A stretch of DNA of 64,000 nucleotides from Ascarosepion bandense (lineage: Eukaryota; Mollusca; Cephalopoda; Sepiida; Sepiidae). The stretch lies in the NCBI GenBank assembly GCA_037127315.1, contig JBBBDQ010000421.1:3206501-3270500 (forward strand). The letters are read 5' to 3'. Shown piece after piece: positions 31,081 to 42,049 of this stretch; position 1 is the first letter of the stretch, and the number at the start of each line of letters is the position of its first letter. Position numbers and translations under genes: made by a program. The notes under the pieces were generated by a model. That model made no database searches, was not told where the DNA came from, and was given only the letters and a program-made list of their open reading frames with translations.

Positions 31081-31719
31081 AATATAAGAAACAATACGTT
31101 CGTTATTTATAGATGTGGGAAGGTTTACGTGTGTGTTCAATTCATCAGAAAAGTGATTCACTTTAAATTTGAAAAAAAAAAGTTGATATTTTGGGAATAT
31201 ATGATTTCTTCTTTCACTTTTAACGGCAAAAGTGCCAGTCAATCAAACCCCCCATCTGGACACCATTTCCGTTGATGTATCCATTATTGTTGCAATATGT
31301 TTTCCTTTAATTTTCTCTGTATCTCATCATTTTTTAAAAGAAAAAAAAAAGAAAACATTTTCTGTTATAGATCTAAATTAGAAGGCCCTTTGAGTGCAAT
31401 TATACTATTTTTATTTCGATTCAGAATACATTTTATTTTAATTTTTCTAAAACTCTTAATTTGTAAATAATATTTTTAATATCTATTTATCTATTAAAAA
31501 TTTTAAAATTTATTTCATTATTTTTATAAAATCTATTAAATTATTATGATATTCTAATACAATTCTTAATATCATAATACAAATTTTTAAATATATATTT
31601 AATTATTGAAAATTTAAATATCAATTTAATTATTTTAATATCCATTTTATTATTATACTTTCATAATATAAAACAAATTATTAGATATATGTAAATTAAT
31701 AAACATTTCATCTTTTTAA
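31081..31719. other. very AT-rich DNA
   Basis: Dominated by TTTAAT and ATTTAT runs. No coding or element end is recognised. Confidence 0.45.
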
Positions 31720-32950
31720 AGAAGATTCTTTTAAACCATATTCTAAGGTGAACACTTTGCAATGTTTACATATCACATTTATTTTATTCCATTTATTTAA
31801 TACATTTTTATTCTTAAGAAATTTTAAAATATATAGTTTTTCCTATAGACACGAGGGTCATGGGTCGTTTAAAGACTTAAATATTCTATTTTTTTAAATT
31901 TTCCATTTTAATGTGGGTGTTGTATTTGTTTCCTCTAGATACCAATAATATTTCGATAGGGATGTTCTATTTCTGCACTTATTATTATTAAATGAAGACG
32001 TGTGTTGATAAAATCGTTTTCTCAAAGAGTTCTTAGTACTACTCACACAACTCTTTACATTACTAGGGTTTTCACAGAAACAATAGTACATTGATAGACA
32101 ATGAGTTCTGTAAGGCTATAAGGTTTCTACAATTACATTTATTATTGTCCAAAGTGTTAATCTCAGTTATGGGATTATTCTTATTTTCAATTAGGTTTAA
32201 ATTTTCATTTAAAATATTATTATTAAGTTTTTATAATTTTTTTTCCAGATTATTCATACAACTATAACTTAATTTAAGAGCATTTTTATTGAAAATCTTA
32301 CTTAATAGATTATTATTCGCAAAGTTTTTCTTAATCAAAGCGAGGGATTTTTTCTTAATTTACTGCTAATTACTTGGTTGATAGGGGGTATATACCAAAT
32401 AAAATTTCTATTCCTATTTTTTCTTCAGGGTAGATCTTTTCTTTTACATATTTAATATTTGGGCTTTTATATCCAATATTTTTAAGGCAGTATTATAAAA
32501 ACTACTGTGCTTATTAAACGCTTCTTCATTTGCTGAATTCCTACTAATTCTATATTCTATGGTTGAGGGTACATGTTTACTAATGTATAGAGGATGGTTA
32601 GATTTGGGGTGGATATATCAAGGATTTGTATTTGTTTTTTTTTATATGGTCGGTATATATTCTTTTCTAAAGTCGCATCAACGAAATCTACTTTTTAATA
32701 TTTGTATTAATAGTCACTTTCGAATTAAGGTTTTAAAATTAGCTATATATTATTTTCAATTTTAACTATTTTAAAATTTGTGGCAATCGTCACTATCATA
32801 AGGCCATCATCTCTGTATAATTCAATATCTTCAGTATTTATATCCTTATAGGCTGTAAGATTGTATAGTACAAATAAGCCAACCAGATCTGAAGACTTAT
32901 TACTTTCGAACATGGACAAACTACAAACTATTACAGAATTGGACATTTTG
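31720..32950 (-). pseudogene. Penelope-like retroelement, RT to GIY-YIG region
   Basis: Minus strand, in order. SSDLVGLFVLYNL and IELYRDDGLMIV come first, the YRDDG motif being the catalytic motif C of Penelope-like reverse transcriptases. NIYRPYKKNKY follows, then in a shifted frame SNHPLYISKHVPSTIEYRIS and SANEEAFNKH, then KIFNKNALKLSYSCMNNL and a KCNCRN linker. Last is the endonuclease-like part around RKRFYQHTSSF and LSKYYWYLEE (31894-32091). Later codons up to about 31720 keep VLNKW and CKHC. There are at least five frame changes or stops, and the N-terminal half is not found. Intact elements would couple reverse transcriptase and endonuclease for insertion, but this copy is dead. Confidence 0.85.
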
Positions 32951-33124
32951 TTTCGACATAGAAAGAATAATATCTCATCAGGTAGTTTATAATTATGGTA
33001 CCATCATTATTAACTACCTGATGACGCATTGTTTTTTCAATAACAAAACGAAAGGTACAATTCTGTAGTAGTTTGTAGCTTGTACATGTTCTAAAGTAAT
33101 AATTAATAATAAATATTCTATTTG
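32951..33124. other. short inverted repeat next to the Penelope relic
   Basis: CATCAGGTAGTT at about 32978 and AACTACCTGATG at about 33013 form a perfect 12-bp inverted repeat around a 23-bp loop. Confidence 0.6.
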
Positions 33125-33313
33125 AACGAAAGCTTAGAACCAAATTAATAAAAAATTATCCAAATGTTGGAGAATTTTTGTCTTTATTTTCAGTTGAAAT
33201 TAAAGCCAAAATACGATGTTTAGAACGGCTCATGGTTAAACATAATAGACATTCATAATCTGTTATATTTAACAGTATATGTTTAGAAAATTATCTGCTG
33301 CCTCAATACACTA

Positions 33314-33363
<50 letters not shown>
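33125..33363 (+). repeat. Penelope-type terminus, single arm, plus TA/TG array
   Basis: Matches the right arm of the fold-back at 11526-11990: AAAGCTTAGAACCA, TATCCAAATGTTGGA, AAATACGATGTTTAGAACGG, CATAATAGACATTCAT and ACAGTATATGTTTAGAAA. A TA run follows (33317-33347), then TG. Confidence 0.75.
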
Positions 33364-33364
<1 letters not shown>

Positions 33365-34309
33365 CTAACATCACAGAAAATGGGACACAAGATCGAATTT
33401 AATGTGGGTTTTTCGTCAATAAATAAAATATTCTTCTCGATATTTCTCCTTTGGGGAGGGTTCAGACGCCAGGTAATGATCTTGGCCCCACGCTTGATAG
33501 AGAGCTATCAAAATAGTTTTAATGTATGCTATATGTATAGAGTAAAAGTACTCAATATTCGGGGTAGAACGTGTGTCAAGAAGTATGAATACTGACGTTA
33601 CCACCAAATAGTGACATTGTGAAGATTAAGTTCATGCATGATACAAACTGCCGCTATTTAGTGTTAAGGTCAGTGTTCACACTTCTTATATATATATATA
33701 TATATATATAATAGGGTGAAACTTGTTACTTAGCTGAGCAGTGCAGTGCTATTTCAGTCATGTCAACTTCGATGTTTGGTGAGTGCATTATTGTAATATC
33801 TTCACTCTTTAGGGTCAATTGCTTTATTTGACTACATTCATTCTATTAAGCACTTTATGACAAAAACCCTGCCTTCTAATATTACCCCCTCTCTCTCACT
33901 TTATACCCCTTCCTATTTTTCTCTCCCTCTCTTTCGTTATTCTAATACGCTTTCTGATGTTGGCGTCATATGTTCTGTATTCTGTGCTTGATTTTGAGAG
34001 ATCCCTTTTTAATTGTATTTGGGGTTTTTCTCTTGTTTGGAGACCATACACATTCAGTTTCCCAGTTTTAAGTAGTTTATTCTCACTTTTCTTTACTTCA
34101 TTATCTAAGAGTCCCTAAAGATTTTTTTAGTCTACGATCACATCCGTGTCATTTAACAATCTTAATTTCCTAATATTCTGCCCATAAATAATAAATTATA
34201 AACCCTGGATGTTTACGTGCACCGTCCATAGTATTGTTTGTAGAACAATATCTGTTGCTATTAGTGTCATCTTTGAAGAAATTTTCTCACATTCTTTCAC
34301 TCTCAGTAA
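33364..34309. other. AT-rich DNA with short TA run
   Basis: A TA run lies at about 33687-33710. Otherwise nothing is recognised, and the small open frames lack motifs. Confidence 0.4.
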
Positions 34310-34372
34310 CTGTTTATATCTTAGTGGCTTTATCGCCTTGTTTGGAGTGAAGTTACTAAGCAAAAAAACAAA
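34310..34372 (+). repeat. Jockey/CR1-like LINE, 3' tail only
   Basis: ATCTTAGTGGCTTTATCGCC, then TTGTTTGGAGTGAAG and an A-rich end follow the family tail pattern, diverged from 25085-25147. Confidence 0.55.
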
Positions 34373-34604
34373 AAACAATGCAACTTGAATGTGATTTACC
34401 CTTATTTGCTGATCGCTGTCCGATATGCATTTATTCTAATCACTATTATTTGACTTCGGCCAAAACAGATGAATGTTCGTGAAATTGCTAAAAGTGTCAA
34501 TTAATTATACATTACCGGCTGAGAATCAGACAACGAGCATTTGACTAAGTACTTAGCAAAAAGCAATAGAGTCTAGATATTTCTGTATTGCTCGCAATCT
34601 CTTA

Positions 34605-34986
34605 TTTGTTACGTCTCCCTCACCTTCTACTTTTACTCTCTCTAAATTCTCTCCCTCTCTTTCTATCCTTCTTCTCAATATTTATCTCCCTCTCTCTTCC
34701 CCGCTTCTCGCTCACCCCACTATTTTTGTCTTTTAATTCTCTCTCACCTGCTACTCCCTCTCTCCTCAAATCTTGACTCACTCTTACTTCTCGCACTCCC
34801 CTACTTTGCAATCATTTTTGTCTCTCTCTTAATTCTCTCTACTTTACTTCAACCCCTCTCGTCAACATTTGTCTGTCCCTTACTTCTCTCTGTCTCTTTC
34901 TGGCTTACTTCTCTCTCCCTACTTTTCACTCACCCTCTACGCTTTTCTCTTTTAATTCTCTCTCCTACTACTATCTTTCTTCTCAG

Positions 34987-35022
<36 letters not shown>

Positions 35023-35568
35023 CTCTCCGCTACTTCTTTACCTCTCTACATCTCTTTCACTTGTAATTCTCTCTATCTTACTTCTACCCTTCTCCTCAAT
35101 ATTTGTCACTCATTTCCCTAACCCTCTGCTTCTCACCCTTCTTCTCACCCCTCTATATTTGTCTCTTTTAATGCTCTCTCCTACTATTTTCTCTTTTCTC
35201 AACTTTTGTTTCTCTTTTAATTCTCTTTCTCCCCTACTTCTTCACACATCTACTTTTGCCTATCTCTTAATTCTCTCTACCCAACTTCCCCCTTTCTCCC
35301 CAACATTTGTATCTATTTTTTCTCTCACTTCTACTTCTCCCTCACCCCTTTACTTTTATCCCTCTCTTAATTTTCTCTCCTTTGTTTTCCATCCCTCCTA
35401 AACTTTTGCCTCTCTTTTACTTCTCTCTCTCTCTCCTGCTTCTCCTTCTCTCTTCCTACGTTTGCCTCTCCCTTACTTATCTCTCTATATCTTCCTTCTG
35501 TTGCATCTCTCTCTATTTATTTTGATCCTGTTTACATCACGTATTTCTCCTGCCTCTGTTTTTGTTTT
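34605..35568 (+). repeat. polypyrimidine degenerate minisatellite
   Basis: Almost 1 kb of C/T-rich sequence with irregular repeats of TCTTTTAATTCTCTCTCC and ACTTCTC-type units. Translated frames are Leu/Ser/Phe-rich artefacts. The tract resumes after the mariner insertion, at 36290. Confidence 0.9.
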
Positions 35569-35570
35569 TA

Positions 35571-36289
35571 TTAGGTTGTCCCAAAAGTTCGTAAACTTGT
35601 GAAATGGGTGTGTCTGGTCCAGCACAATCGAGACAAGCGATGGGTTCAGAAAGGGCATGAAACACCGTCTGTTCCAAAACAAGATCGATTCGGCAAGAAA
35701 GTCATGTGGTGCATTTGGTGGAACTTTGAAGGAATCGTGCATTTTAAGTTGGTTCCGAATGGTCGTGCCATCAGTGCCGAACTTTTACTGTCAGCAACTT
35801 GAGCGGGTCTACGAAAAGTTGAAGCAGAAGTACCCGGCTCTGATCAACCGAAAGCGCGCTTTGTTGCAGCAGGACAATGCCAAGCCACACACCGCCAGGA
35901 AGACCAAATACAAGTTTGAAGAGCTGGACGGCGTTGAGGTTCTGCCACATCCAGCCTACAGTCCTGACTGTGCTCCATCAGATTTTCCATTCAATGCAAC
36001 ACTTTCTGAAGTGCTGCCGATTCGACTCGTTTGATGAAGTCGAGGAAGCGTGTCAAGAATTCTTTGAATTTGAAGCCGGCTGAATGGTAATTGGACCAGA
36101 TCCGAAAGCTTGCAGATCGATGGCAGAAAGTCTTGGAAAATGATGGTCTTTATTTTGAGCAATATTTTTTTTATGTTTTTGCGAGTAAAATTTCAATTTT
36201 TTGCAAGTGTTTTCTGGTAACCTTAGATTACTTGGCGAGTAAAATTTCAATTTTTTTGCAAGTGTTTACGAACTTTTGGGACAGCCTAA
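35571..36289 (+). mobile_element. mariner transposon, internally deleted, 719 bp
   Basis: Terminal inverted repeats begin TTAGGTTGTCCCAAAAGTTC on the left and, reverse-complemented, TTAGGCTGTCCCAAAAGTTC on the right, with one mismatch in the first 26 bases. The flanking bases are TA on both sides, the expected target duplication. A full mariner is about 1.3 kb, and here the left repeat passes directly into the middle of the transposase gene. Near the right end a 54-bp unit starting GCGAGTAAAATTTCAATTTT is duplicated in tandem (36181 and 36235). It is inserted in a polypyrimidine tract. Confidence 0.95.
35599..36165 (+). pseudogene. mariner transposase, truncated and frameshifted
   Basis: The frame at 35599 carries KVMWCIWWNFEGIVHFKLV, the segment that in mariner transposases includes the first catalytic Asp region. 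A shift near 35790 continues as LKQKYPALINRKRALLQQDN and AKPHTARKT, with the second Asp in QQDN. HPAYSPDCAPSDF follows, with the third Asp of the DD34D triad in SPD. Another shift near 35985 gives FDSFDEVEEACQEFFEFEAG, and a last one gives IRKLADRWQKVLENDGLYF, the normal C-terminus. The DNA-binding N-terminus is deleted, and at least three frameshifts make it inactive. Confidence 0.92.
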
Positions 36290-36640
36290 TACTTGCTTCC
36301 CATTTCTTATTACTCTATATTACATCTCTCTCTTTCTAAAACTCTCTCTCCTATCTATCTATCTACAATTTATTTTCCTTTCTAGTTTTTGCTTTCTATC
36401 TCTCTCTCTCTATATATAGATATATATATATCTTTTATACTGCACCTATCTGTTTCTTTTCCATACTCTAGTAGCATTCATCCCCTCTCTATTTTTGCCT
36501 TTCTGCCATTTCTCTCTAACACGACTACCCACTCCCTTCTACTCTCCCTTACACTATATCTCTCTCCCATTCTATCGCAAACTGTCTCTTACTACACATT
36601 CTTAACTACTGCTTTCTTTTACCCACATTTCATTTAGTAT
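36290..36640 (+). repeat. polypyrimidine tract, continued
   Basis: CT-rich continuation of the 34605 tract on the far side of the mariner, with a short TA/GATA patch at about 36410-36431. Confidence 0.85.
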
Positions 36641-36897
36641 CAGAATTGTAATCTCAAGGCCAGGGGAATACATAGGTAAGTTATATATTCTGCTCAAAGG
36701 GCAAAAAAATGAGAAAGTTCGGGTTGAGAATGACATCTTCACCTGTCATAGACACCAGTTAAGAGATGACAGCTGGTTAGCAAATAGATTAGACCCAGTT
36801 GACCAGGGTTCAGGAAACCATTAATGATCGAAAAGACAAATGTATATATACGTAGATTACTGCCATTTTATGTTTTTAAAGAATGAAAGAAAGTGAG
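36641..36897. other. mixed-composition spacer
   Basis: No feature recognised between the polypyrimidine and polypurine tracts. Confidence 0.45.
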
Positions 36898-37305
36898 AAT
36901 GAGAGAGAGAGAGAGAGAAAGTGAGAATGAGAGAGAGAGAGAAAGTGAGAATGAGAGAGAGAGAGAAAGTGAGAATGAGAGAATGAGAGAGAGAAAGTGA
37001 GAATGAAAGAGAGAAAGTGAGAATGAAAGAGAGAAAGTGAGAATGAAAGAGAGAAAGTGAGAATGAAAGAGTGAGAGAGAGTGAGAGAAAGCGAGAAAGC
37101 GAGAGTGAGTGAGAGAAACGAGAAAGCGAGAGTGAGAGAGAGTGAGAAAGCGAGAGTGAGAGAGAGTGAGAAAGCGAGAGTGAGAGAGAGATGAGAAAGC
37201 GAGAGTGAGAGAGAGTGAGAGAAAGCGAGAATGAGAAAGCGAGAGAAAGCGAGAATGAGAGAAAGCGAGAGAGAGAGAGAATGAGAGAAAGCGAGAGAGA
37301 GAGAG

Positions 37306-37335
<30 letters not shown>
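36898..37335 (+). repeat. polypurine GA-rich minisatellite
   Basis: GAGAGAGAGAAAGTGAGAAT units give way to GAGAAAGCGAGAGTGAGA units and end in pure GA. The 166-codon minus-strand frame across it is Ser/Leu/Phe repeat translation, not a gene. Confidence 0.95.
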
Positions 37336-37336
<1 letters not shown>

Positions 37337-37789
37337 TTACTCACGAAATTAAATATATAAAATGACACCGAGCAACCTTTGATATCCGCTTCTAGGCAGG
37401 AGCATGCACGCCCGGGGGATCACGCTTGTAGCTTCTTTCCTCTATTGTTTTGTCTTTTAATTAAGGGTAGTGGACGTGTTCTGGAATTTTGCGTTATCCG
37501 CCTGATAGTCAGGTAACTTCTAGTAACTTCGAAGGAGACTATTTTATCAGCAGATGTATAATATCTGGTCTGTTGTACTGCAATTTTGAATGAGTTCTGG
37601 ACTGTGCAGTGGTCTCTGCTGGTTCCTCTCGGTGTCATGATGAAGAGTACTGTTACGGTATTATCTGGATGATTCAATCCAGGTTATTTACGCATGCATC
37701 TTCTGTGGGTGTGTGTTTCCCTGCTTACTAGTCTTCCACCCGCTAATACATAGGAAGTTGATTAAATTGAAAATGAATGAAATTAGCAA
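37336..37789. other. mixed-composition DNA before the LINE
   Basis: GC content is higher than average, and it may be the 5' region of the LINE at 37790, but I recognise no motif. Confidence 0.35.
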
Positions 37790-39011
37790 ACCTAAGCTCT
37801 AAATGCAGACCCCAGTTATACAATCTCTTACAACACTGCTAGAGTCTACGTTTTAACTTGTCCAAACACGACCGCCTGTTTCTGTCTGAAACGGGCATCA
37901 ATGCCTCAAATCCCATAACAGCGGTTCACAATACTTAGTTACTCACCCATTTTAACAAAACAAGACCAACCAAATCTCCACGGCCACGCACTCGGAGCCT
38001 ACATAAAGGCTGGGATTCCTTGTGGAGGAACACAAAAACTCGAAGATCCTGATTGCCCGTATATGTGTTTCTGCGTGGAAATTATCCCTAGTACTACTTT
38101 CGTCTTTACTTTCTATCGCCTCCAGGACGATGGGACAGCAATTGTCAATCAAATGCCTGAGAGGATTTATTTATATTCATTGACTTTCACTCGCTTAGCG
38201 TTCATATCTGCAACAATGAGTGATTAGTCCATTTAAACAAAATCGATGAAAAAGGCAGATATTGCTGATTTCTTCATCGCCTATGAACCAAGCCAGATCA
38301 TCAAAGAACGTACCCGTGTCCCAAACGTGACAGTACAATAGGTAAACCTCCTCGACCATTTTATGATATCTTGCTCTGATAAAAGGTTTACCCTACCCAT
38401 AAAAACGTTAGATCTTTCCCTAGTCAGTGTCCAGATTATTGTCAAACTAAATACACCTCCTGATTTACCGTTCCATAGAACGATTTTTCTCTACGCGAAG
38501 GCAGACTGAGACAGCTTTCGGTCCTATATGACGGAAGCTACTCTCTCAGGCTTTTACAAGCACGCTACCTTCAAAACTGCTTCTCCTGTCTCGGAATGGA
38601 TCCTTTTAGAATGGATAGTTTTATACACCCCTCCAAAAAGAATTTCAGCAAATACCCAACAGTCAGCCCTGATTCACTCTTGAATACACTGAACCACTAA
38701 TTCAATATCTATCGCAAATAGCTGTGTAGTCTGACAGGCCGAAATCACTGAAAGAAAAGTTCTCGAAATCGCTAAATGCAACTAAGCAAAAACTTCGAGT
38801 ATTCGGGATGATCGAAAACCAACTTATGAACAGAAGAAAAGATTCTGTGCCCATTATTATAAATTATTCCGAGGTCACATTCTCCTCGACTGACAAAGCC
38901 AAGATCTTTGCTTAATATTTGCCTCCAATTCAACGTTAGATGACAAAGGCCACCCTTTTCTCAACTTACTACGTTTGACTGAGCTCAACCTCAGAAATAT
39001 CTCAGCACGAG
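37790..39011 (+). pseudogene. Jockey/CR1-like LINE: endonuclease and RT start
   Basis: In shifting frames the plus strand gives RLFLSETGIN (the Glu of the apurinic-type endonuclease), LHGHALGAYIKAGIPCGG, EDPDCPYMCF and TTFVFTFYRLQDDGTAI. Then come the endonuclease-to-RT linker (FLYAKAD, FRSYMTEATLSGFYKHA, SEWI) and finally SNSTLDDKGHP and ELNLRNISARE at the start of the reverse transcriptase. Stops are frequent. It is broken at 39011 by a SINE pair and resumes at 39626. From its length this was close to a full-length ORF2. Confidence 0.82.
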
Positions 39012-39625
39012 AATTTTATTAACCCTCTAGGACCATTCGTATCATATTTGATTTGGTATTTCCCTATAAGGAAACATTTGGTATTCATTGACTGCTTTCA
39101 TTTGAAATTTATAAAATATTTCTCTTAAAAAAATTTTCAGGAAAATATTTCTTTCAAGGCTTGTTTTCATACTGTGTCAAATATGATACGAATGGCCCTA
39201 GAGGGTTAATTTTCTATTTTCTGAAATAAGGTTGCATTTACACTATTTACATTATTCGGGCTATTCTCTTCATCTTTGTTGCCATTTGTACGACGTTTTG
39301 TCCGTTGTACTCTCTTTAAGAACACATGGTTCAGTAGATATAGACGTTGATTAGTTCCTGTGACTTGACCCAAAGAATTGTGAGTTCAATACCAGGCTGC
39401 AGTAGTGGTGACCAAGTAACTTAGAGGGTTAGAGGTAGATAACGCATGACTACCAAAAGAGGCTCTACGCAAGGAATGAGAAAAATATATCCCAGTGATT
39501 GTAATAAAGGTTTCGGTTCGAAATTCCTAGCACCCGAAGAAAGACGGAGCGTACAACGACTGAAACGTCGTACAAATGACAACAGAGAAGAGGACAATAG
39601 CCCGAATAATGTAAATAGTGGAGAA
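39012..39625. mobile_element. head-to-head SINE pair interrupting the LINE
   Basis: Plus-strand unit: tRNA-like GGTTCAGTAGATATAGACG and TTGTGAGTTCAATACCAGG heads at about 39330-39395, body to GAATAATGTAAATAGTG at 39621. An inverted copy of its 3' part lies at 39240-39318 (CACTATTTACATTATTCGGG, then GCCATTTGTACGACG), giving about 80-bp inverted arms. LINE codons end at CACGAGA and resume at GAAGTTTCTAGAG, so the whole block is an insertion, perhaps with a GAGA duplication. A piggyBac-type MITE sits in its left part. Confidence 0.65.
39023..39205. mobile_element. piggyBac-type MITE, 183 bp
   Basis: Flanked by TTAA on both sides (39019-39022 and 39206-39209). Inverted ends begin CCCTCTAGGACCATTCGTAT on the left and CCCTCTAGGGCCATTCGTAT on the right, matching at 28 of 29 positions. 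No coding. The ends differ from those of the 13667 MITE, so this is a second family. Confidence 0.93.
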
Positions 39626-40380
39626 GTTTCTAGAGTTTTCAAAAGCCTTGACCCTAAGAAAGACACTAACCCAGACAAAATTCCAGTGGTTTTTCTAAAG
39701 AATATCAATCTGCAAATATCTCTGATCGCAGCGAAGTTGTCCAGCCGCTGCTTGAAGGAAACATCCTTCACAAGCCCGTGGTAGATATCAAGTGTAAGCC
39801 CGAAGATCATAGCATTATTTTGAAGGTCTTTGATAAGGTGTGGCATAAGGGTTTGCTACGCAATTTCTCTAGCTATGAAATTACTGAAAGGGTTTTCTTA
39901 ATCATAAAATCCTTCGTGAAGGTAGTTATGAACGGCTAGTCCTCCGGGGCGGTCGACGCAAGCGCTTCTCAAGTATCACTTCTCGTACTAACCCTCTTTT
40001 TGATTTACATAAATGATCTACCTAAGAATATAATTAGCGATAATGCAACGATATACAGGTTCACTAAAGTGCTTGACGACCAAAGACCTGCAGTTGATCT
40101 CTCTTCCTAGTGAAGATAGCTGGCTGTTCATATTCAATTCTTCGAAAACCAAACTGGTTACATTCCATCACTGCCGATCGGACCCCGAAATACCGACAGT
40201 CCCGATGAACGGATGCCCCCTCGGAGAGGCAACATGCCTTGAGGAACTTCTCAAGGGGAACTCGTACATACGATCCATCGCAAAAGATGCAAGTAAAATG
40301 TTCGCCTCCCTCTACTTCTGGAGCAAGTCCGTGACTCATCGTGAATCCTCTACATCTACAGAAGCCAGATGAAGCCGAAA
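39626..40380 (+). pseudogene. Jockey/CR1-like LINE: RT palm and C-terminus
   Basis: Continuation of 37790-39011: VSRVFKSLDPKKDTNPDKIP, SSRCLKETSF, a gap, then KVWHKGLLRNFSSY (motif A area, its Asp lost), LIIKSF, LFLIYINDLPKNI and, where motif C should be, a deleted or degraded segment without YADD. From 40043: FNSSKTKLVTFHHCRSDPE, MNGCPLGEATCLEELL and NSYIRSIAKDASKM, ending in YLYKSQ-like codons. The last part joins a family B SINE. The copy cannot be active because the catalytic Asp pair is missing. Confidence 0.83.
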
Positions 40381-40417
40381 ATGGTGTACTATTTGAAAAT
40401 CAGCTGCCTAATACTCG

Positions 40418-40724
40418 GATGTACGTTCTACTGCAGTGGATATCGACTCGGCACGACAAATCAGGGAGCGGATTCGAATTCCAGTTGAATTCATTGCATT
40501 CACTTATGCACAAATACCCTTGGGAAAGGTATTAATCTGTCTCTTCCCTCCAGTGGTGGGTTAAATAACAGAACAGACTGGGTTCTATAGACTTGGCTGG
40601 CAATCAGTCTACCGCAGAAATCAATGGCAACCTACTGCGGGAGGATCTACTGCCCAGTCAGTCATGTCTCTTTCGAGACATGATCGCCCAAAGCGTGTAT
40701 CACGTATGGCACTCAACTGACTGA
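40418..40724 (+). mobile_element. SINE, family B
   Basis: Complete from TGCAGTGGATATCGACTCGG to CAACTGACTGA, with an intact hairpin (CATGTCTCTTTCGAGACATG). It shares private variants (AATCAGGGAGC; AACAGACTGGGTT) with the copy at 44593, which sits at the same LINE junction. Confidence 0.92.
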
Positions 40725-40841
40725 ATAGTAATTTTCCAGTCTCGGCAGATTTCAAAGTCTCTTCGAGTTCTTGAGGGTGAAAATTATTTTCCACCCTCTA
40801 AACTGACAGGCAGGATGTAACGAACCCCTCACTGGTATAAC

Positions 40842-41165
40842 GCGTCTTCTTCTTCCATGTGCCTTGTCCCTTCAGGACGTAGGCGATCATGGCTTTCCAC
40901 ATCTCCCTATCATTGGTGGTTCTTAGCACACTTTCTTCTGTTACGTCATGCAACCCTCGTTCCATCATCAACCTAATTAGGTCCTTCAAATATGCTATCT
41001 ATTACTTTCCTTTGTTTCTTTTTCCCCCCTCTATCTGGCTTGTTAGTATCAGGTTCTCTAAGCCCTCCTTCCTCACTGCATGTCCCAGGAATTTTAGCTG
41101 TCTCTTCCTGAGGCTCAGTATTAATTTCCTTTTCGTTTCCATCATTTCCAAAACCTCATCATTCG
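40842..41165 (-). pseudogene. RTE-like LINE, 3' fragment
   Basis: The minus strand carries NDEVLEMMETKRKLILSLRK, RQLKFLGHAVRKEGLENLIL and, after a shift, MKDLIRLMMERGLHDV and EMWKAMIAYVLKGQGTW. It corresponds to the last part of 14150-15057. The tail is CTTCTTCTTCC. At least one frameshift and a truncated 5' end. Confidence 0.88.
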
Positions 41166-41750
41166 AACTCGGCTCCCTTAGTACGTGACTCATTCACTAC
41201 CTCCTCGTATTTATTGAGTATCCACTTCGTTTCTTTCTTCAAACCTCTTCCCATTTTTCTTTTTCGCTCCCTAAATTTCCTCTTATCACGTTCTGCATCT
41301 CTTCATTTCATGTCATTTCCTTTTTCTCGCTCGATTTTTCCTTTAAATAATTGCCACTGTCAAGTAACATCCCGCCATGCTACAACTGACCGACGTGCAC
41401 AAAAGTACGTACGTGCCATGAGAGACTTCAAATTACTATGTCTGGTGCTAGACAGATAATAACCTAAGCAAAATAAATTCATATATTTTGCGGAAAACTA
41501 AAAGAATAGTAGAATTCTGAGAAACAGGAAAAAGTACTGTCAGTTAAAAGGCGGGGGGGAATATAGAAAACAGGACTAAAAGGAAGGAAAATATAGAAAA
41601 CAGAAGAAAAAGTTAATAATGCATTTTAACAACTCTCCTCCAGATATCCTTTATCAAAAATAAACATTGTATTCTGCTAGCCTTATCTAGCAATTTGGTG
41701 CGAGTATAATCTTTTTTTTATACAACTTCAAATCAAATATGTTAATCTGT
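41166..41750. other. mixed AT-rich DNA
   Basis: A T/C-rich segment to about 41350, then purine-rich sequence. An 81-codon frame at 41214-41459 ends CQVTSRHATTDRRAQKY and resembles nothing I know. Confidence 0.35.
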
Positions 41751-42049
41751 CAGTCAGTTAAGTGCAATACACGCTTTGGGCGATCATGTCTCGAAAGAGA
41801 CATGACTGACTGGGCAGAAGATTATCCCGCAGTAGGTTGCCATTGCTTTCTGCGGTAGACTGGTTGCCAGCCAAGGCTATAGAACCCAATCTGTCCTGTT
41901 ATTTAACCCAATAACTGGAAGGAATAGACGGATTAATACCATTCCCAAGGGTATTTGCGAGTAAGTGAATGCAGTGAATTCAACTGGAATTCGAACTCGG
42001 CTCTCCGAATTCTTGTTCCGAGCCGATATCCACTGGACCACCACGCATA
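41751..42049 (-). mobile_element. SINE, family B
   Basis: Complete inverted copy from CAGTCAGTTAAGTGCAATAC to the head GAATTCGAACTCGGCTCTCC, with an intact hairpin. An A-rich AAATA repeat (42050-42140) follows. Confidence 0.92.

Noticed and set aside
34588..36637. Open frames in the CT-rich region
   Set aside because: Leu/Ser/Phe/Pro artefacts of pyrimidine-rich DNA, apart from the mariner transposase pieces.
36868..37368. 166-codon minus-strand frame rich in Ser, Leu and Phe
   Set aside because: Entirely inside the GA-rich minisatellite. The frame is open only because GA repeats lack stops on that strand.
39421..39846. 141-codon minus-strand frame
   Set aside because: Antisense to a SINE and the LINE reverse transcriptase. 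No motif.
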